A stretch of 64,000 nt of DNA from an uncultured Clostridia bacterium (GTDB lineage: Bacteria; Bacillota; Clostridia; Christensenellales; Borkfalkiaceae), in assembly GCA_904419075.1 (NCBI GenBank), contig CAJFQM010000007.1, positions 78,760 to 142,759 of the forward strand, written 5' to 3'. Each line of letters starts with the position of its first letter. Position 1 is the stretch's first letter. The notes below the pieces were generated by a model. It had not been told where the DNA came from and searched no databases. It saw only the letters and a program-made list of their open reading frames with translations. Shown in pieces: positions 8,908 through 17,431 of the stretch. A program made the position numbers and the translations under genes.

Positions 8908-10824
8908 TTATATCAGGACTCTGCCCTGTTTGGAATTGAGTACGTTGAGAATACGAACTTCGTTGCCCGTATTGGCATCCACATAGATGAAGTAAGTGTC
9001 TTCTTCTCCGTAGGTGCACACAAACTCGTAGGCTGCGATTTCCTTTCCGTCCACGGGAATGACCGCGAGGCGGGAGGCATCCACGCTCAGGTTCTTATTG
9101 AGCTTTTCGCGGGCTTCGCCGAGGGAAATCTTCGTGTTCGGCACAGACCTGCTACGGTGATTTTTCAGGAAGGCGACGGCATCGAAACCGACTACTTTTC
9201 CCTTCGTCTCGCAGACTTTTACCTTGACCATGTCAGGATAGTATACCGTGCCGGACTGTTCATAGGCAAAATTGAACGTGATCTGCGTTCCGCTCTCGTT
9301 TACCCATACGGCCGTCATGTTTTCATAGCCGAGACCCGCGAGATATTCTTCCGCAATCGCCTTGGAGCGTTCGACATCGAAATTCTTTTCTGTGCAATTC
9401 TCATAGAAATCGAAGGAGATCAGCGCTCCGCCGTTCTTGGCGATCTGCGCGAAAAGCTGTCTTTCATGATCGTCCAGCAGGAAGAAGTTATACGCCTGCA
9501 TATCTCCGGAAATCGTTTCTCCCGCATACCCCGTGCTGACGATCGAATAATCCTTGAAATATTCGAGGCAGAGCTCTTCCGCGCGGGAAGAGGAAATTTC
9601 GTCTTTCTTTTCCTGTTCCGCACCCTCTTTATTTTCCGCGGACTGTTCCGCAAAAGGCCCCGATTCTTCTTTATTCTCTTCCAGCGTCGCGTTTTCCAAC
9701 GTCTGGAAGCTCTCAAACACGCGGTTGCCCTTCTTCTCCTTCATGAAGGCCTGCATGTCCTTATCCGTCATTTCCAATGCCAGACGATTGAGTTCTTCTC
9801 TCACTTTATGATTGGTCTGATAAAGTTTTTCCAAGCGCGCGAGATCCGATTCCGTCAATTTCCCGCCGTTCCCGAGCTTATTGAGAAGCTCCTGAGAAGC
9901 GTCCGCCGTACGGTTGATGAAAGACGTGACGTTCGCATCCGAATGGCTGTCGATGGGGAAACGTTCGAGGCTGCTCTCCGCAAGTCTCGTCTGCACGAGA
10001 AGATCGGTAAGCAATCGGCTCTGCTGTACGGTACTCGCGGAAACGCGCACTTTATTGAGGTCGGTATTCACGTTTTCCATAATCCCGACCAGCTCGTACA
10101 GCGTACCGCGATAGGTCCCCGCCATTGCGCCGTTCATTTCCGACATATTGATGGCCCCCAGCGTAACGACCGCCGTCATCGCCAGCGTGACGACGCCGAG
10201 GGAAATCACCGCCGCCAGCCAGCCGCCGAACCCGGGCGTCCGACGGGTCTCTCTTCTATGCTGTTTATCTTTGAGTTTCTGCTCGCGCTTTTTCAGACGA
10301 GCGTCGCGCTTCTCCAATTTCAGATTATACGCCTGCTCGCGCTTCTGCTTTTTGAGCGCGAGCTTTTCCGCGCGTTCTTTCTCGATTCTCTCCATGCGCT
10401 GAGCCGCCGTCTCGCTGCGCAGAAGTTCGCGGCGGGCAAGGCGCTCCGCTTTGGCCTGCGCGCGTTTCTCCTTCATCTTTGCGCGATGCTCTTCGCGCTT
10501 CGCTTTCATTTGAAGGCGTTTTTCTTCCTGCTTCGCCTTTCTCGCGGCTTTCAGCTCCGCCTTCTTCGCTTTGCGCTGTTCTTTGGCGATCGCCGCATCC
10601 ACGCGCTTCTTCGCGGCGGCTTTTTCTTTCTCTTCTTTGTTCTTTGCCGCCTTCTTTTCTTTCTTTCCGCTCTTTTTTATCGTCACCGTCTCCTTCTTGG
10701 TCACGACTTTGGGAGAGCTTTCCCCCATAGTTTCCGCCTTTACCTGAGCGCGCTCGGAAATGTTCTCCACTTTCTCCGCTCCCGAAGACGTGTTTTTCGC
10801 GATGTTATTTTCTTTCTTTTCCAT
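8908..10824 (-). CDS. ypeB: Spore germination protein YpeB with long charged N-terminal extension
   Basis: 638 residues; the Bacillus protein is about 450. The conserved part starts with a membrane segment ('GGWLAAVISLGVVTLAMTAV', about residues 198-220), then the helical 'MAGTYRGTLYELVGIMENV' region and C-terminal PepSY-like repeats ('AREKLNKNLSVDASRLAVIPV', 'YEFVCTYGEEDTYFIYVDANTG'). YpeB holds the cortex-lytic enzyme SleB in place in the spore and is made with it; sleB is directly upstream, 28 bases away. The unusual part is residues 1-195, almost entirely Lys, Glu, Ala and Arg in heptad-like coiled-coil order, which would lie on the cytoplasmic side. Start supported by AAAAGGAG. Confidence 0.9.
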   Translation of the reverse strand: MEKKENNIAKNTSSGAEKVENISERAQVKAETMGESSPKVVTKKETVTIKKSGKKEKKAAKNKEEKEKAAAKKRVDAAIAKEQRKAKKAELKAARKAKQEEKRLQMKAKREEHRAKMKEKRAQAKAERLARRELLRSETAAQRMERIEKERAEKLALKKQKREQAYNLKLEKRDARLKKREQKLKDKQHRRETRRTPGFGGWLAAVISLGVVTLAMTAVVTLGAINMSEMNGAMAGTYRGTLYELVGIMENVNTDLNKVRVSASTVQQSRLLTDLLVQTRLAESSLERFPIDSHSDANVTSFINRTADASQELLNKLGNGGKLTESDLARLEKLYQTNHKVREELNRLALEMTDKDMQAFMKEKKGNRVFESFQTLENATLEENKEESGPFAEQSAENKEGAEQEKKDEISSSRAEELCLEYFKDYSIVSTGYAGETISGDMQAYNFFLLDDHERQLFAQIAKNGGALISFDFYENCTEKNFDVERSKAIAEEYLAGLGYENMTAVWVNESGTQITFNFAYEQSGTVYYPDMVKVKVCETKGKVVGFDAVAFLKNHRSRSVPNTKISLGEAREKLNKNLSVDASRLAVIPVDGKEIAAYEFVCTYGEEDTYFIYVDANTGNEVRILNVLNSKQGRVLI

Positions 10825-10852
10825 GCTTTTGACTCCTTTTTATGGTTACGAC

Positions 10853-11644
10853 TCAGATCGCGAAAACGTGCTTACCGATAACGGTAATTGTCTCGCGGGT
10901 GAAAATCCATGAACTCGTCGCGATGGCGGGATTATAATAATACAACGCTCCGCCCGTGGGATCCCAACCGTTCACGGCGTCCTGCGCCGCGCGCATTGCC
11001 TTATCGTCCGGCGTTAAGTTGATCTGACCGTCCGACACCGCCGTGAACGCATGCTTCTGATACACTACCCCGGAAATCGTGTTGGGAAATTGCGGGCTCC
11101 TGACGCGGTTGAGTACCACCGCACCGATTGCCACCTGTCCCGTATACGGTTCCCCCCTGCCTTCCGCGTAAATCGTCTTCGCGAGAAGATACAGATCGGA
11201 GCTGGTAAATCCGGAGGCCTCGGAGTTCTGCGTCTGATTCATGAGTACGTTATACGAATCGTTCATACCCAGAGCGCGGAAAGTCGCCGCGCCTACAATT
11301 CCGTCGGCAGTGAGTCCGTTCTTTTTCTGGAACTCGATAACCGCAGCCTTGGTGCCTGCGCCGAAAACTCCGTCCGCTTCTCCTTTATAATATCCCCACT
11401 GTTTCAGGCGGCGCTGCACTTCCTTTACTTCGCCCCCTTTCGAGCCGGGTTTGAGCACGGCCGCCCATTCGGCAATCCCGCACGCGCTATTATCTGTCTC
11501 GACGAGCGCGGAATTTCCCGCCGCCGTCTCCCACACCGATCTGTCGGCGCGAGGACTCGCGGGCAAAGCCGCGGCAACGGCAGATATTGCTCCCGTCAGA
11601 AGTATCGCGGCAGTCAAAACGCCCGTTTTAATAAACTTTTTCAT
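10853..11644 (-). CDS. sleB: Spore cortex-lytic enzyme SleB
   Basis: 263 residues: signal peptide (residues 1-28), peptidoglycan-binding domain ('LKPGSKGGEVKEVQRRLKQWG', about 65-125) and the hydrolase-2 domain with 'LAKTIYAEGRGEPYTGQVAIG' (catalytic Glu in AEGRGEP) and 'GALYYYNPA'. It is a lytic transglycosylase that cuts muramic-delta-lactam cortex during germination. The gene order sleB-ypeB on one strand is the standard bicistronic unit, expected to be expressed in the forespore under sigma-G. The start follows GGAGGA. Confidence 0.95.
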   Translation of the reverse strand: MKKFIKTGVLTAAILLTGAISAVAAALPASPRADRSVWETAAGNSALVETDNSACGIAEWAAVLKPGSKGGEVKEVQRRLKQWGYYKGEADGVFGAGTKAAVIEFQKKNGLTADGIVGAATFRALGMNDSYNVLMNQTQNSEASGFTSSDLYLLAKTIYAEGRGEPYTGQVAIGAVVLNRVRSPQFPNTISGVVYQKHAFTAVSDGQINLTPDDKAMRAAQDAVNGWDPTGGALYYYNPAIATSSWIFTRETITVIGKHVFAI

Positions 11645-11712
11645 GATAAATCCTCCTGTTTATGTAGGGCGTCTGACGTCGGCCGAGCGGCTCAATTCAA
11701 TCGTTTTTCAAC

Positions 11713-12255
11713 TTAATGTCCGGCTTTCCAGCGGTCGATGATTTCCTTGATTTTGCTCTTATAGATGATATTGTCGCCCGGTTGCCCCGCAAAGCAGAGC
11801 GGCGGATAGACGACGCACCACCAATTGTCTCCCGTACCCGTTCCGAGGGCGAGGATAAGAGCCTGATAGACGCCCGCTTCCAGCGTATATTCTCCGTAGA
11901 CGCGGGTGGGGAACTCCTCTTCCGTCAAACGCGCTTTCGCGCCGTAGAAAAAGCCGTGAGCCCTTAAAACTTCGTCGGCACAGCGTTCTATTCCGGAAAG
12001 ATTTTCGTTCATGAGAGAGATGGCCTCTTCTTTCGTCTCGGCTTCCGCGACCAGCGGCGTGAGAAATTCCACGACCGCGTCCCGTACCATATATTTGACG
12101 TTTTGATCTTCCTCCGAATTGGAATTTGCGCGGATATGAATGCGCAGATATTCCGTATTCGCAGAAGCCGAACCTCCGAAGCCCCCCATACACAATCCGA
12201 TTGCCGACAAAATTATTATGCCTGACATTAAAAAAGTTATGCAAAATTTTTTCAT
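11713..12255 (-). CDS. spoIIR: Stage II sporulation protein R
   Basis: 180 residues from the ATG at 12255, which has GGAGG ten bases upstream (an upstream TTG at 12279 has none). An N-terminal hydrophobic segment (5-28) exports the protein, and the family core follows: 'LRIHIRANSNSEEDQNVKY' and 'VYGEYTLEAGVYQALILALG', then 'GDNWWCVVYPPLCF'. SpoIIR is the forespore signal that activates SpoIIGA to process pro-sigma-E in the mother cell. Together with sleB/ypeB it shows that the organism sporulates. Confidence 0.94.
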   Translation of the reverse strand: MKKFCITFLMSGIIILSAIGLCMGGFGGSASANTEYLRIHIRANSNSEEDQNVKYMVRDAVVEFLTPLVAEAETKEEAISLMNENLSGIERCADEVLRAHGFFYGAKARLTEEEFPTRVYGEYTLEAGVYQALILALGTGTGDNWWCVVYPPLCFAGQPGDNIIYKSKIKEIIDRWKAGH

Positions 12256-12277
12256 AAAAAAATAACCTCCGCTTTTC

Positions 12278-12309
12278 AAAGAAAGGAAAACCTGTCCGTT
12301 CCTTTCTTT
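12278..12309 (-). terminator. Hairpin between trmL and spoIIR
   Basis: AAAGAAAGGAA / TTCCTTTCTTT stem. Placed to end trmL or to structure the spoIIR leader. Confidence 0.5.
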
Positions 12310-12361
12310 ATACGGAAGTTATTGACTGCTTTGAAATAATTTATACCTTCACGAATGAATT

Positions 12362-12868
12362 TTATTTCTCCGCTTCTGTCCAACGGTGTTCGTGAAGCTC
12401 CCCCTTGTCTTTAAGCCCGCGGTAATCCGTCTGACGCAGCGCCTCATATACCGCTACGGCTACGGAATTGCTCAAATTCAAAGAACGGGCCTCGGAAAAC
12501 ATCGGAATCCTCAGACATTCGTCGGGATGCCTTAAAAGCAACTCCTCGGGAAGCCCTTTCGTCTCCTTGCCGAATACGAGAAAATCCCCGTCGCGGAAAG
12601 AAGCGTCGCTATGGCGCGTCCGACCCTTGGTCGTGAAATAGAAAAAACGGGCATTCGGGAATTTCGACTCCAATTCCGCAAAGCTGTCATAATAAAAAAT
12701 CTCCAAAAGGTGCCAGTAATCCAGCCCCGCGCGCTTTAAATATTTATCCGAGATCTCGAATCCCAACGGACGCACGAGATGCAGTCTGCACCCCGTCGCC
12801 GCACACGTACGGGCAATATTTCCCGTATTCTGCGGGATTTCGGGCTCTACCAAAACGATGTTGAACAT
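12362..12868 (-). CDS. trmL: tRNA (cytidine(34)-2'-O)-methyltransferase
   Basis: 168 residues of the SPOUT superfamily. 'MFNIVLVEPEIPQNTGNIART' is the family's N-terminus, 'LVRPLGFEISDKYLKRAGLDYW' and 'FGKETKGLPEELL' follow, and 'IPMFSEARSLNLSNSVAVAVYEALRQ' is the knotted SAM-binding end. It methylates the wobble ribose of tRNA-Leu isoacceptors. Length is normal and no residue appears missing. Confidence 0.95.
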   Translation of the reverse strand: MFNIVLVEPEIPQNTGNIARTCAATGCRLHLVRPLGFEISDKYLKRAGLDYWHLLEIFYYDSFAELESKFPNARFFYFTTKGRTRHSDASFRDGDFLVFGKETKGLPEELLLRHPDECLRIPMFSEARSLNLSNSVAVAVYEALRQTDYRGLKDKGELHEHRWTEAEK

Positions 12869-13077
12869 AACCGATTACCTCTGTATGAATCTATTTTACC
12901 GAAAAATTGCAGGTATTTGAGACCGCGAGTCCTAAATTTCGGAACCTTTTATTATCCTTATATATTTTACTCCGATTTCTCGAATTTGGCAAGCATTGGA
13001 AGGAACTTTCGAGCATGAAAGAAAAAATGCGGAACATACTGAATAACGAAGGCGGTGCCTTCGGGAGATTAAACAAC

Positions 13078-13674
13078 ATGCAATTTGAACAGACAGAAAC
13101 TTTCAAAAATCTTGCACGCAGTTTTGCGGGAGAAAGCCAGGCAGGTATGCGCTATCAGCTCACTGCGAAACTTGCCATGCAAGAAAAACTGAAAACCCTT
13201 TCCGATGCGATCAAAACGATAGCGAAAAATGAAACGTATCACGCGAAACGCTTTTTTGAAATGCTTCAAGAAAAAGCAGGCAGCAAAGACAATATCGTTG
13301 TGGACGCCGGATATCCTTTCCATGCGGGCAGTTTAATTGACGGACTTCGTTTTGCCGCGATTGACGAAAAAAGCGAATCTACGGAGATTTATCCGAAATT
13401 TGCCGAAACGGCTGAAAAAGAAGGCTTTAAGGACGTCGCGGCGCTCTATCGCATGGTCGCCGAAGTGGAAAAACAGCACAATATCATTTTCAACTATCTC
13501 TATGAGGCGGTAAAAAATGATACGCTCTATAAAAACGATTCACCCATTCTTTGGGTGTGCAGCGAATGCGGCTATATGCACGTAGGTACGGAAGCCTGGA
13601 AAATCTGCCCTTTATGCAAGGCGGATCAGGGTCACGTAGAGTTGCATTTACCCTTTGAAGGCGTAAGACTTTGA
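13078..13674 (+). CDS. rbr: Rubrerythrin
   Basis: 198 residues. A ferritin-like diiron domain ('SFAGESQAGMRYQLTAKLA', 'IAKNETYHAKRFFEML', 'AETAEKEGFKDVAALYRMVAEVEKQH' with the E and ExxH ligands) is followed by a rubredoxin-type iron centre ('WVCSECGYMHVG', 'CPLC'). It reduces hydrogen peroxide in anaerobes. The ATG at 13078 matches the family's start and has GGGAG upstream; an in-frame ATG at 13015 would add 21 residues unlike the family. The divergent Fur-type regulator further upstream and the ferritin-like protein at 19.2 kb point to oxidative-stress genes in this part of the chromosome. Confidence 0.93.
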   Translation: MQFEQTETFKNLARSFAGESQAGMRYQLTAKLAMQEKLKTLSDAIKTIAKNETYHAKRFFEMLQEKAGSKDNIVVDAGYPFHAGSLIDGLRFAAIDEKSESTEIYPKFAETAEKEGFKDVAALYRMVAEVEKQHNIIFNYLYEAVKNDTLYKNDSPILWVCSECGYMHVGTEAWKICPLCKADQGHVELHLPFEGVRL

Positions 13675-13737
13675 TCTGACAGTCAAAGACACCGCTTTCG
13701 TATAAAATCAAAATTAATAAAAGGAGATTCAAAAATC

Positions 13738-13860
13738 ATGAAAAACAAAAACAACAACCAGAACAAAAACTACAACAATTCTCAAAACCAGAACAAAAAT
13801 TGCGGCAACAAAAACTGCAATAAGAACAAGAATAACAATGAAACCCAAAACTGTGACTAA
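13738..13860 (+). CDS. 40-residue Asn/Lys-rich peptide with four Cys
   Basis: The product starts MKNKNNNQNKNYNNSQNQ and ends 'ETQNCD', consisting almost only of Asn, Lys and Gln with Cys in 'NCGNKNCNK'. AAAGGAG lies ten bases before the ATG. It starts 63 bases after the rubrerythrin stop, so both may be cotranscribed. Such Asn-rich Cys-containing peptides occur in spore-forming Clostridia, but I cannot place it in a family. Its last 23 bases overlap the next gene in another frame. Confidence 0.6.
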   Translation: MKNKNNNQNKNYNNSQNQNKNCGNKNCNKNKNNNETQNCD

Positions 13861-14005
13861 AAAACGTAGCCGTTCCGGTTTTGCGCCCACGAAGAAGGCT
13901 CAGGCTCTTACCGACATGCATTCGGAAACGGACGTAAACGGCAGCTATACGGGCTCGCCCGAAAACTCGCGGGAAATTCCCGTTCAGGACGCGGACGACC
14001 TGTAA
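13838..14005 (+). CDS. 55-residue protein ending in PVQDADDL
   Basis: The product begins MKPKTVTKKRSRSGFAPTKK and ends 'GSYTGSPENSREIPVQDADDL' (its last stretch). I recognise the 'TDVNGSYTG...PVQDADDL' ending from small uncharacterised clostridial proteins, so the frame is likely real. Its start lies inside the Asn-rich gene, in the +1 frame, with no clear ribosome site of its own, which suggests translation coupled to the upstream gene. Function unknown; a basic N-terminus and acidic C-terminus are all that is visible. Confidence 0.65.
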   Translation: MKPKTVTKKRSRSGFAPTKKAQALTDMHSETDVNGSYTGSPENSREIPVQDADDL

Positions 14006-14076
14006 AATTACAAAAAGCTTTTTTCAAACTATTTTTTCTTTTCGTTCTTCCGCGACGGAAAAACGAAAAGAAAGCG

Positions 14077-14117
14077 AAAAAACAGGGGTATGGCCTTTGG
14101 GCTATACCTCTGTTTTC
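14077..14117 (-). terminator. Terminator of the zinc-ribbon gene
   Basis: AAAACAG..GTAT.GCC / GGC.ATAC..CTGTTTT hairpin between convergent genes. Confidence 0.65.
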
Positions 14118-14139
14118 TGCCTTTCGTCTTCTGAAACGC

Positions 14140-14682
14140 TTAAAAATCGTCGTCGCGGCGCTTCTTTCTGCCGCCCGACTTCGGCGTGGGAGCATCGTCG
14201 TCATCGAACGGATCTTCCTCGTCGTCATCGTCGTCATCATCGTCGTCGGGATAATAGTCGTCCGCCGATACGTATTCGAAATCGTCGTCCTCCCGCTTTC
14301 CTTCTTCGCTGTCGTCGTACTCGTCGTCTTCGTCCTCTTCTTCATCGTCTTCAAATTCTTCGTCGGAAAGCGGTATTCCCAAATCCTCCACGTCGTCGTC
14401 GAGATAGCTTCTCCATGCGTCGTCCTTGTCGGGATCGTCCGTCTCCTCTTCCTCGTACTCCGTCTTCTTCTTACATTCGTCGCACATCGTTTCTCCGACG
14501 CGCATGTAGTTCTCGCCGCAGATGGGGCAGAGTTCCGTTTCCTCCGTCTCCTCCACCTCTTCCAAATCGTCCGCAAAAGTCTTCGCCCCCTGCATTTCTT
14601 TCAGACATACGTCGCAATACTCCTGCGTATCCGCGTCGATGAAATTCAACTCGCATCTAGGGCATAACACGTATCTTGCCAT
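14140..14682 (-). CDS. Zinc-ribbon protein with poly-acidic tail
   Basis: 180 residues. Two treble-clef-like zinc sites: 'CPRCELNFIDADTQEYCDVC' (residues 7-26) and 'CPICGENYM...MCDEC' (about 52-70). The remaining 110 residues are nearly all Asp and Glu, including a run of nine Asp, and end in a basic patch 'GGRKKRRDDDF'. No enzyme domain is seen. Acidic tails of this kind occur on proteins that mimic nucleic acid or bind basic proteins, but that is inference only. It stands alone on the minus strand. Confidence 0.75.
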   Translation of the reverse strand: MARYVLCPRCELNFIDADTQEYCDVCLKEMQGAKTFADDLEEVEETEETELCPICGENYMRVGETMCDECKKKTEYEEEETDDPDKDDAWRSYLDDDVEDLGIPLSDEEFEDDEEEDEDDEYDDSEEGKREDDDFEYVSADDYYPDDDDDDDDDEEDPFDDDDAPTPKSGGRKKRRDDDF

Positions 14683-14823
14683 AAACTCCTTCCCTCATTT
14701 CGTTTATTTTTTTATCGGCTCCTTCGCCGCGATTTTGCTATATTATATTAAGATTTTCAGAGTTTGTAAACTGTTTTTCACGCATTTTTGAATATTTCGG
14801 CAAAAAAAATTTTTTTTGCCGTA

Positions 14824-14858
14824 AAAAGGAGCCGCTTCTCCCTGAAACGGCTCCTTTT
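14824..14858 (-). terminator. Terminator of the large lipoprotein gene
   Basis: AAAAGGAGCCG / CGGCTCCTTTT stem. A second 24-bp perfect palindrome (CGGC-A8-T8-GCCG) lies beside it at 14798-14821. Confidence 0.8.
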
Positions 14859-14868
14859 ATCTTTTGCA

Positions 14869-17259
14869 TTATTCGTCCTTTTTATCCGTATCCGCTTCCG
14901 CCGTTTCGACGTCTTCCGCCGCAGCGGTATCTTCCGAATTTACGGGCGCTGCCGTTTCTGCCGCGTCGGCTTTCTCGGCGCTCTCGGACGTCTCCGCCGC
15001 ACCGCTCTTTTCGGCGGGTTCCGCTTCGTCGTCCGCATATACGTCGATGGATTTATCGTCCGTCGTGTCGATGACCGGCTTCTTCACTCTCGTGGCTTCT
15101 CTGTCCGCAGCGGCCTTCCGCTTCTTCTTGACGTGGAAGATTACCGGAATCGCAATCGCCGCAGCCACAATCAAAACGCCTGCCGCAATCCCTACGCTCA
15201 GCAAAACCTTCTGCCATGTCGCCCAGCCTTCCTCGGTCTCCTCGGGAATGTTCTTCAAGGAATCCTTCCACGCTTCGTCGATGGCTTCTTCGTCCGATTC
15301 CTTCAACTTTCCGACCATGTTCATGAAATAGCTCTCCACGCCGTAGTAAGCGTCGCCTTTATCGGCATCGAACATGGTGGAATAATCGTTCGCGTCCTTG
15401 TTGTTGCTCTTTCTCTTCCCGCTGAACGCGCGGAACTCTTCAATGGCGTATTCGCTGTAAAGATAATGGTCTTTATAGCCCGCGTCCTTCGCCTCCTGCA
15501 AGTTCTCTTCAAAATATTTCGTCTCGCCCGTGCGGAAATAATATTTGAGCGCCGTTTGAAGGTCGGCGTTATCCGACGAGAACTCGTCGATATACTCCGT
15601 CACTTCCTCGTATTTGTCGTTGAATGCTTTCAGCTCCTCCGCATTCATGATTCCGTTCTCGCCCGCAAGGCTGACGACGTAAATATAATTATACGACGTC
15701 GACCCGAAAGACTGCGCGTTCGAGAAGAACAGATCGGTGCCGATAAATTCGGGCTTGTACCACGAAGAATTCCAGTCGATGTCCAAAATTTTCGCGGGTT
15801 TATACTCCTCCGTCAAAAGCAGGGGATTATAGTCCTCCTCCGTCCCCTTATAATTGATTCTCGAAAGATTGTTGCCGTTCGTACCCGTCGCATAATAATA
15901 GAGATAATCGCCCTCCGTTTTCCAAAGCGTAGGCGCGCTCTCCGCCTTGGGAATCATCAGCAGGCTCTCGGCGATCGTTCCGTCGGCATTCGCTTTGTTT
16001 CTGTAAACTTTGGTGTCCGACGCGTAAATATAATAGTGCGTTCCCTCTTCGATATAGAAAAGCGCGGAAGCCGAAGCATTCGTGGTATTCAAAGCGACCG
16101 TGTCGATTTCTTCGCTCTGATTGCCGGCAATCGTCTTCCAATCCGCCGCGGACACCGCTTCGTCCGAAAGATAATAGAGCTTGCTGTTCTCGCCGTCCGA
16201 AGAAGTTTTATTGACGTTCGTGCGGGTGAAATATACTCCGTCGTTCTGATAGCTCTGAATCGTGTAGGTATAGCCGTCGGGCGTGGCGGGCGTACTCGTA
16301 TCGTCGTTGAACTGCGTCTGCTTATACACGTCCGAAGAGCCCTTTCCGTCCAGCACCAGATCGCCTAAATTGACATAGGGATACGTCGTGTAATCCGAAG
16401 CGTCGAAGCCTTCCAAGTTATCTTCGAGATAGGCGCCGTCGAAAGAGTACGTCTTTCCTCCCTTCACCGTATAGGACGCCTCGGAAGAATCTACTTTTTC
16501 CACCTGCGCGTCTGCACGGACGCTGTAAAGCTGCGTATAGCTGAGCGTCGAGGACGAAGCCGAATCGACGTCCTGCGTCACGCCCATCGTATAATAGACG
16601 GTGGGATTTTCGGGATCGGAAGTATCGAAAAAGAACTCGGAACCCGCCCCCGAGACAAGCACCGTGTCCGTACGCGTCTGCGTATTATAGGAATAGAGAG
16701 TGCTGTCGTCCACATGCAGGCAATAAACGACGCCGTCCACTTCGACGAAACGATAGTCGAGCGCGTTGTCGTCCGAACGGAAGTAATAATCCTTCATCGC
16801 TTCGCTGCCGTCGAGCTTTGCCCTCTTGAAGCTGACCCAATCGTTCTGCACGTTGCCGTCCTGATCCTTTTCGGTCGTAGGAGAGGCATAATATACGTAA
16901 TCGCCGTAAATATAAATGCCCGCATCGAAATTCTGCGCGACGAACAGCATGGGAACCACCGTCACCGCATTGCCGTAATTCTTGCTCGCAAGGTCGGACT
17001 TGGAAAGGCGCATCAGCGCTCCCTTGACGACCTCGCCGTATTTATTCGATGCCGTGTATTCTTCCGCCCCGTTGATGAAGTAGACGTAATTGCCCTTCTC
17101 GACGACAAAGCCGCCGTTGGACACAACCTCTCCTTCAAAAATATCGTCTCCGGGGACTTTGGTCGAATAGTTATCCGAACACCCCGCAAACGAGACCACC
17201 GCAGCGCAGAGCGCCGCCGCGGCAATCACACTTGTCAACTTCTTGAATTTATCCCGCAT
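14869..17259 (-). CDS. Large lipoprotein with beta-propeller-like body and C-terminal membrane helix
   Basis: 796 residues from the ATG at 17259 (AAGGAG upstream). Signal peptide with lipobox 'VSFAGC' (Cys about residue 28). Residues 35-550 contain repeated 'YVYFINGAEEY', 'DYVYYASPT', 'GVYFTRTNV', 'DYLYYYATGTNG' units, the pattern of DUF5050-like extracellular propellers. Residues 560-690 are helical and charged, then comes a hydrophobic segment ('VLLSVGIAAGVLIVAAAIAI') with a basic stop-transfer and an Ala/Glu-rich cytoplasmic tail of about 70 residues. A protein both lipidated and spanning the membrane at its C-terminus is uncommon. Function unknown. Confidence 0.75.
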   Translation of the reverse strand: MRDKFKKLTSVIAAAALCAAVVSFAGCSDNYSTKVPGDDIFEGEVVSNGGFVVEKGNYVYFINGAEEYTASNKYGEVVKGALMRLSKSDLASKNYGNAVTVVPMLFVAQNFDAGIYIYGDYVYYASPTTEKDQDGNVQNDWVSFKRAKLDGSEAMKDYYFRSDDNALDYRFVEVDGVVYCLHVDDSTLYSYNTQTRTDTVLVSGAGSEFFFDTSDPENPTVYYTMGVTQDVDSASSSTLSYTQLYSVRADAQVEKVDSSEASYTVKGGKTYSFDGAYLEDNLEGFDASDYTTYPYVNLGDLVLDGKGSSDVYKQTQFNDDTSTPATPDGYTYTIQSYQNDGVYFTRTNVNKTSSDGENSKLYYLSDEAVSAADWKTIAGNQSEEIDTVALNTTNASASALFYIEEGTHYYIYASDTKVYRNKANADGTIAESLLMIPKAESAPTLWKTEGDYLYYYATGTNGNNLSRINYKGTEEDYNPLLLTEEYKPAKILDIDWNSSWYKPEFIGTDLFFSNAQSFGSTSYNYIYVVSLAGENGIMNAEELKAFNDKYEEVTEYIDEFSSDNADLQTALKYYFRTGETKYFEENLQEAKDAGYKDHYLYSEYAIEEFRAFSGKRKSNNKDANDYSTMFDADKGDAYYGVESYFMNMVGKLKESDEEAIDEAWKDSLKNIPEETEEGWATWQKVLLSVGIAAGVLIVAAAIAIPVIFHVKKKRKAAADREATRVKKPVIDTTDDKSIDVYADDEAEPAEKSGAAETSESAEKADAAETAAPVNSEDTAAAEDVETAEADTDKKDE

Positions 17260-17431
17260 TGTAAAGGACTCCTTAAAAATAATGTCGGCCGGAAAAAAAG
17301 AACGTGCATTTCCCGACAATATCAACGCATATTCTATTATATATCAATTCGTCAATTAAAGCAAACAAAAATGCCTCGCTTTTGCCGCTATTTTCAGTGA
17401 AAATTGTGAAATTAAAGGATTTTTTTCGGGT

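Noticed and set aside
8836..10881. 681-codon plus-strand open frame opposite ypeB
   Set aside because: Long only because the Lys/Glu/Ala codons of YpeB lack stops on the other strand; Phe/Leu/Arg-rich and unlike any protein.
14788..16368. 526-codon plus-strand open frame opposite the large lipoprotein
   Set aside because: Antisense shadow; no ribosome site and Arg/Phe-biased composition.
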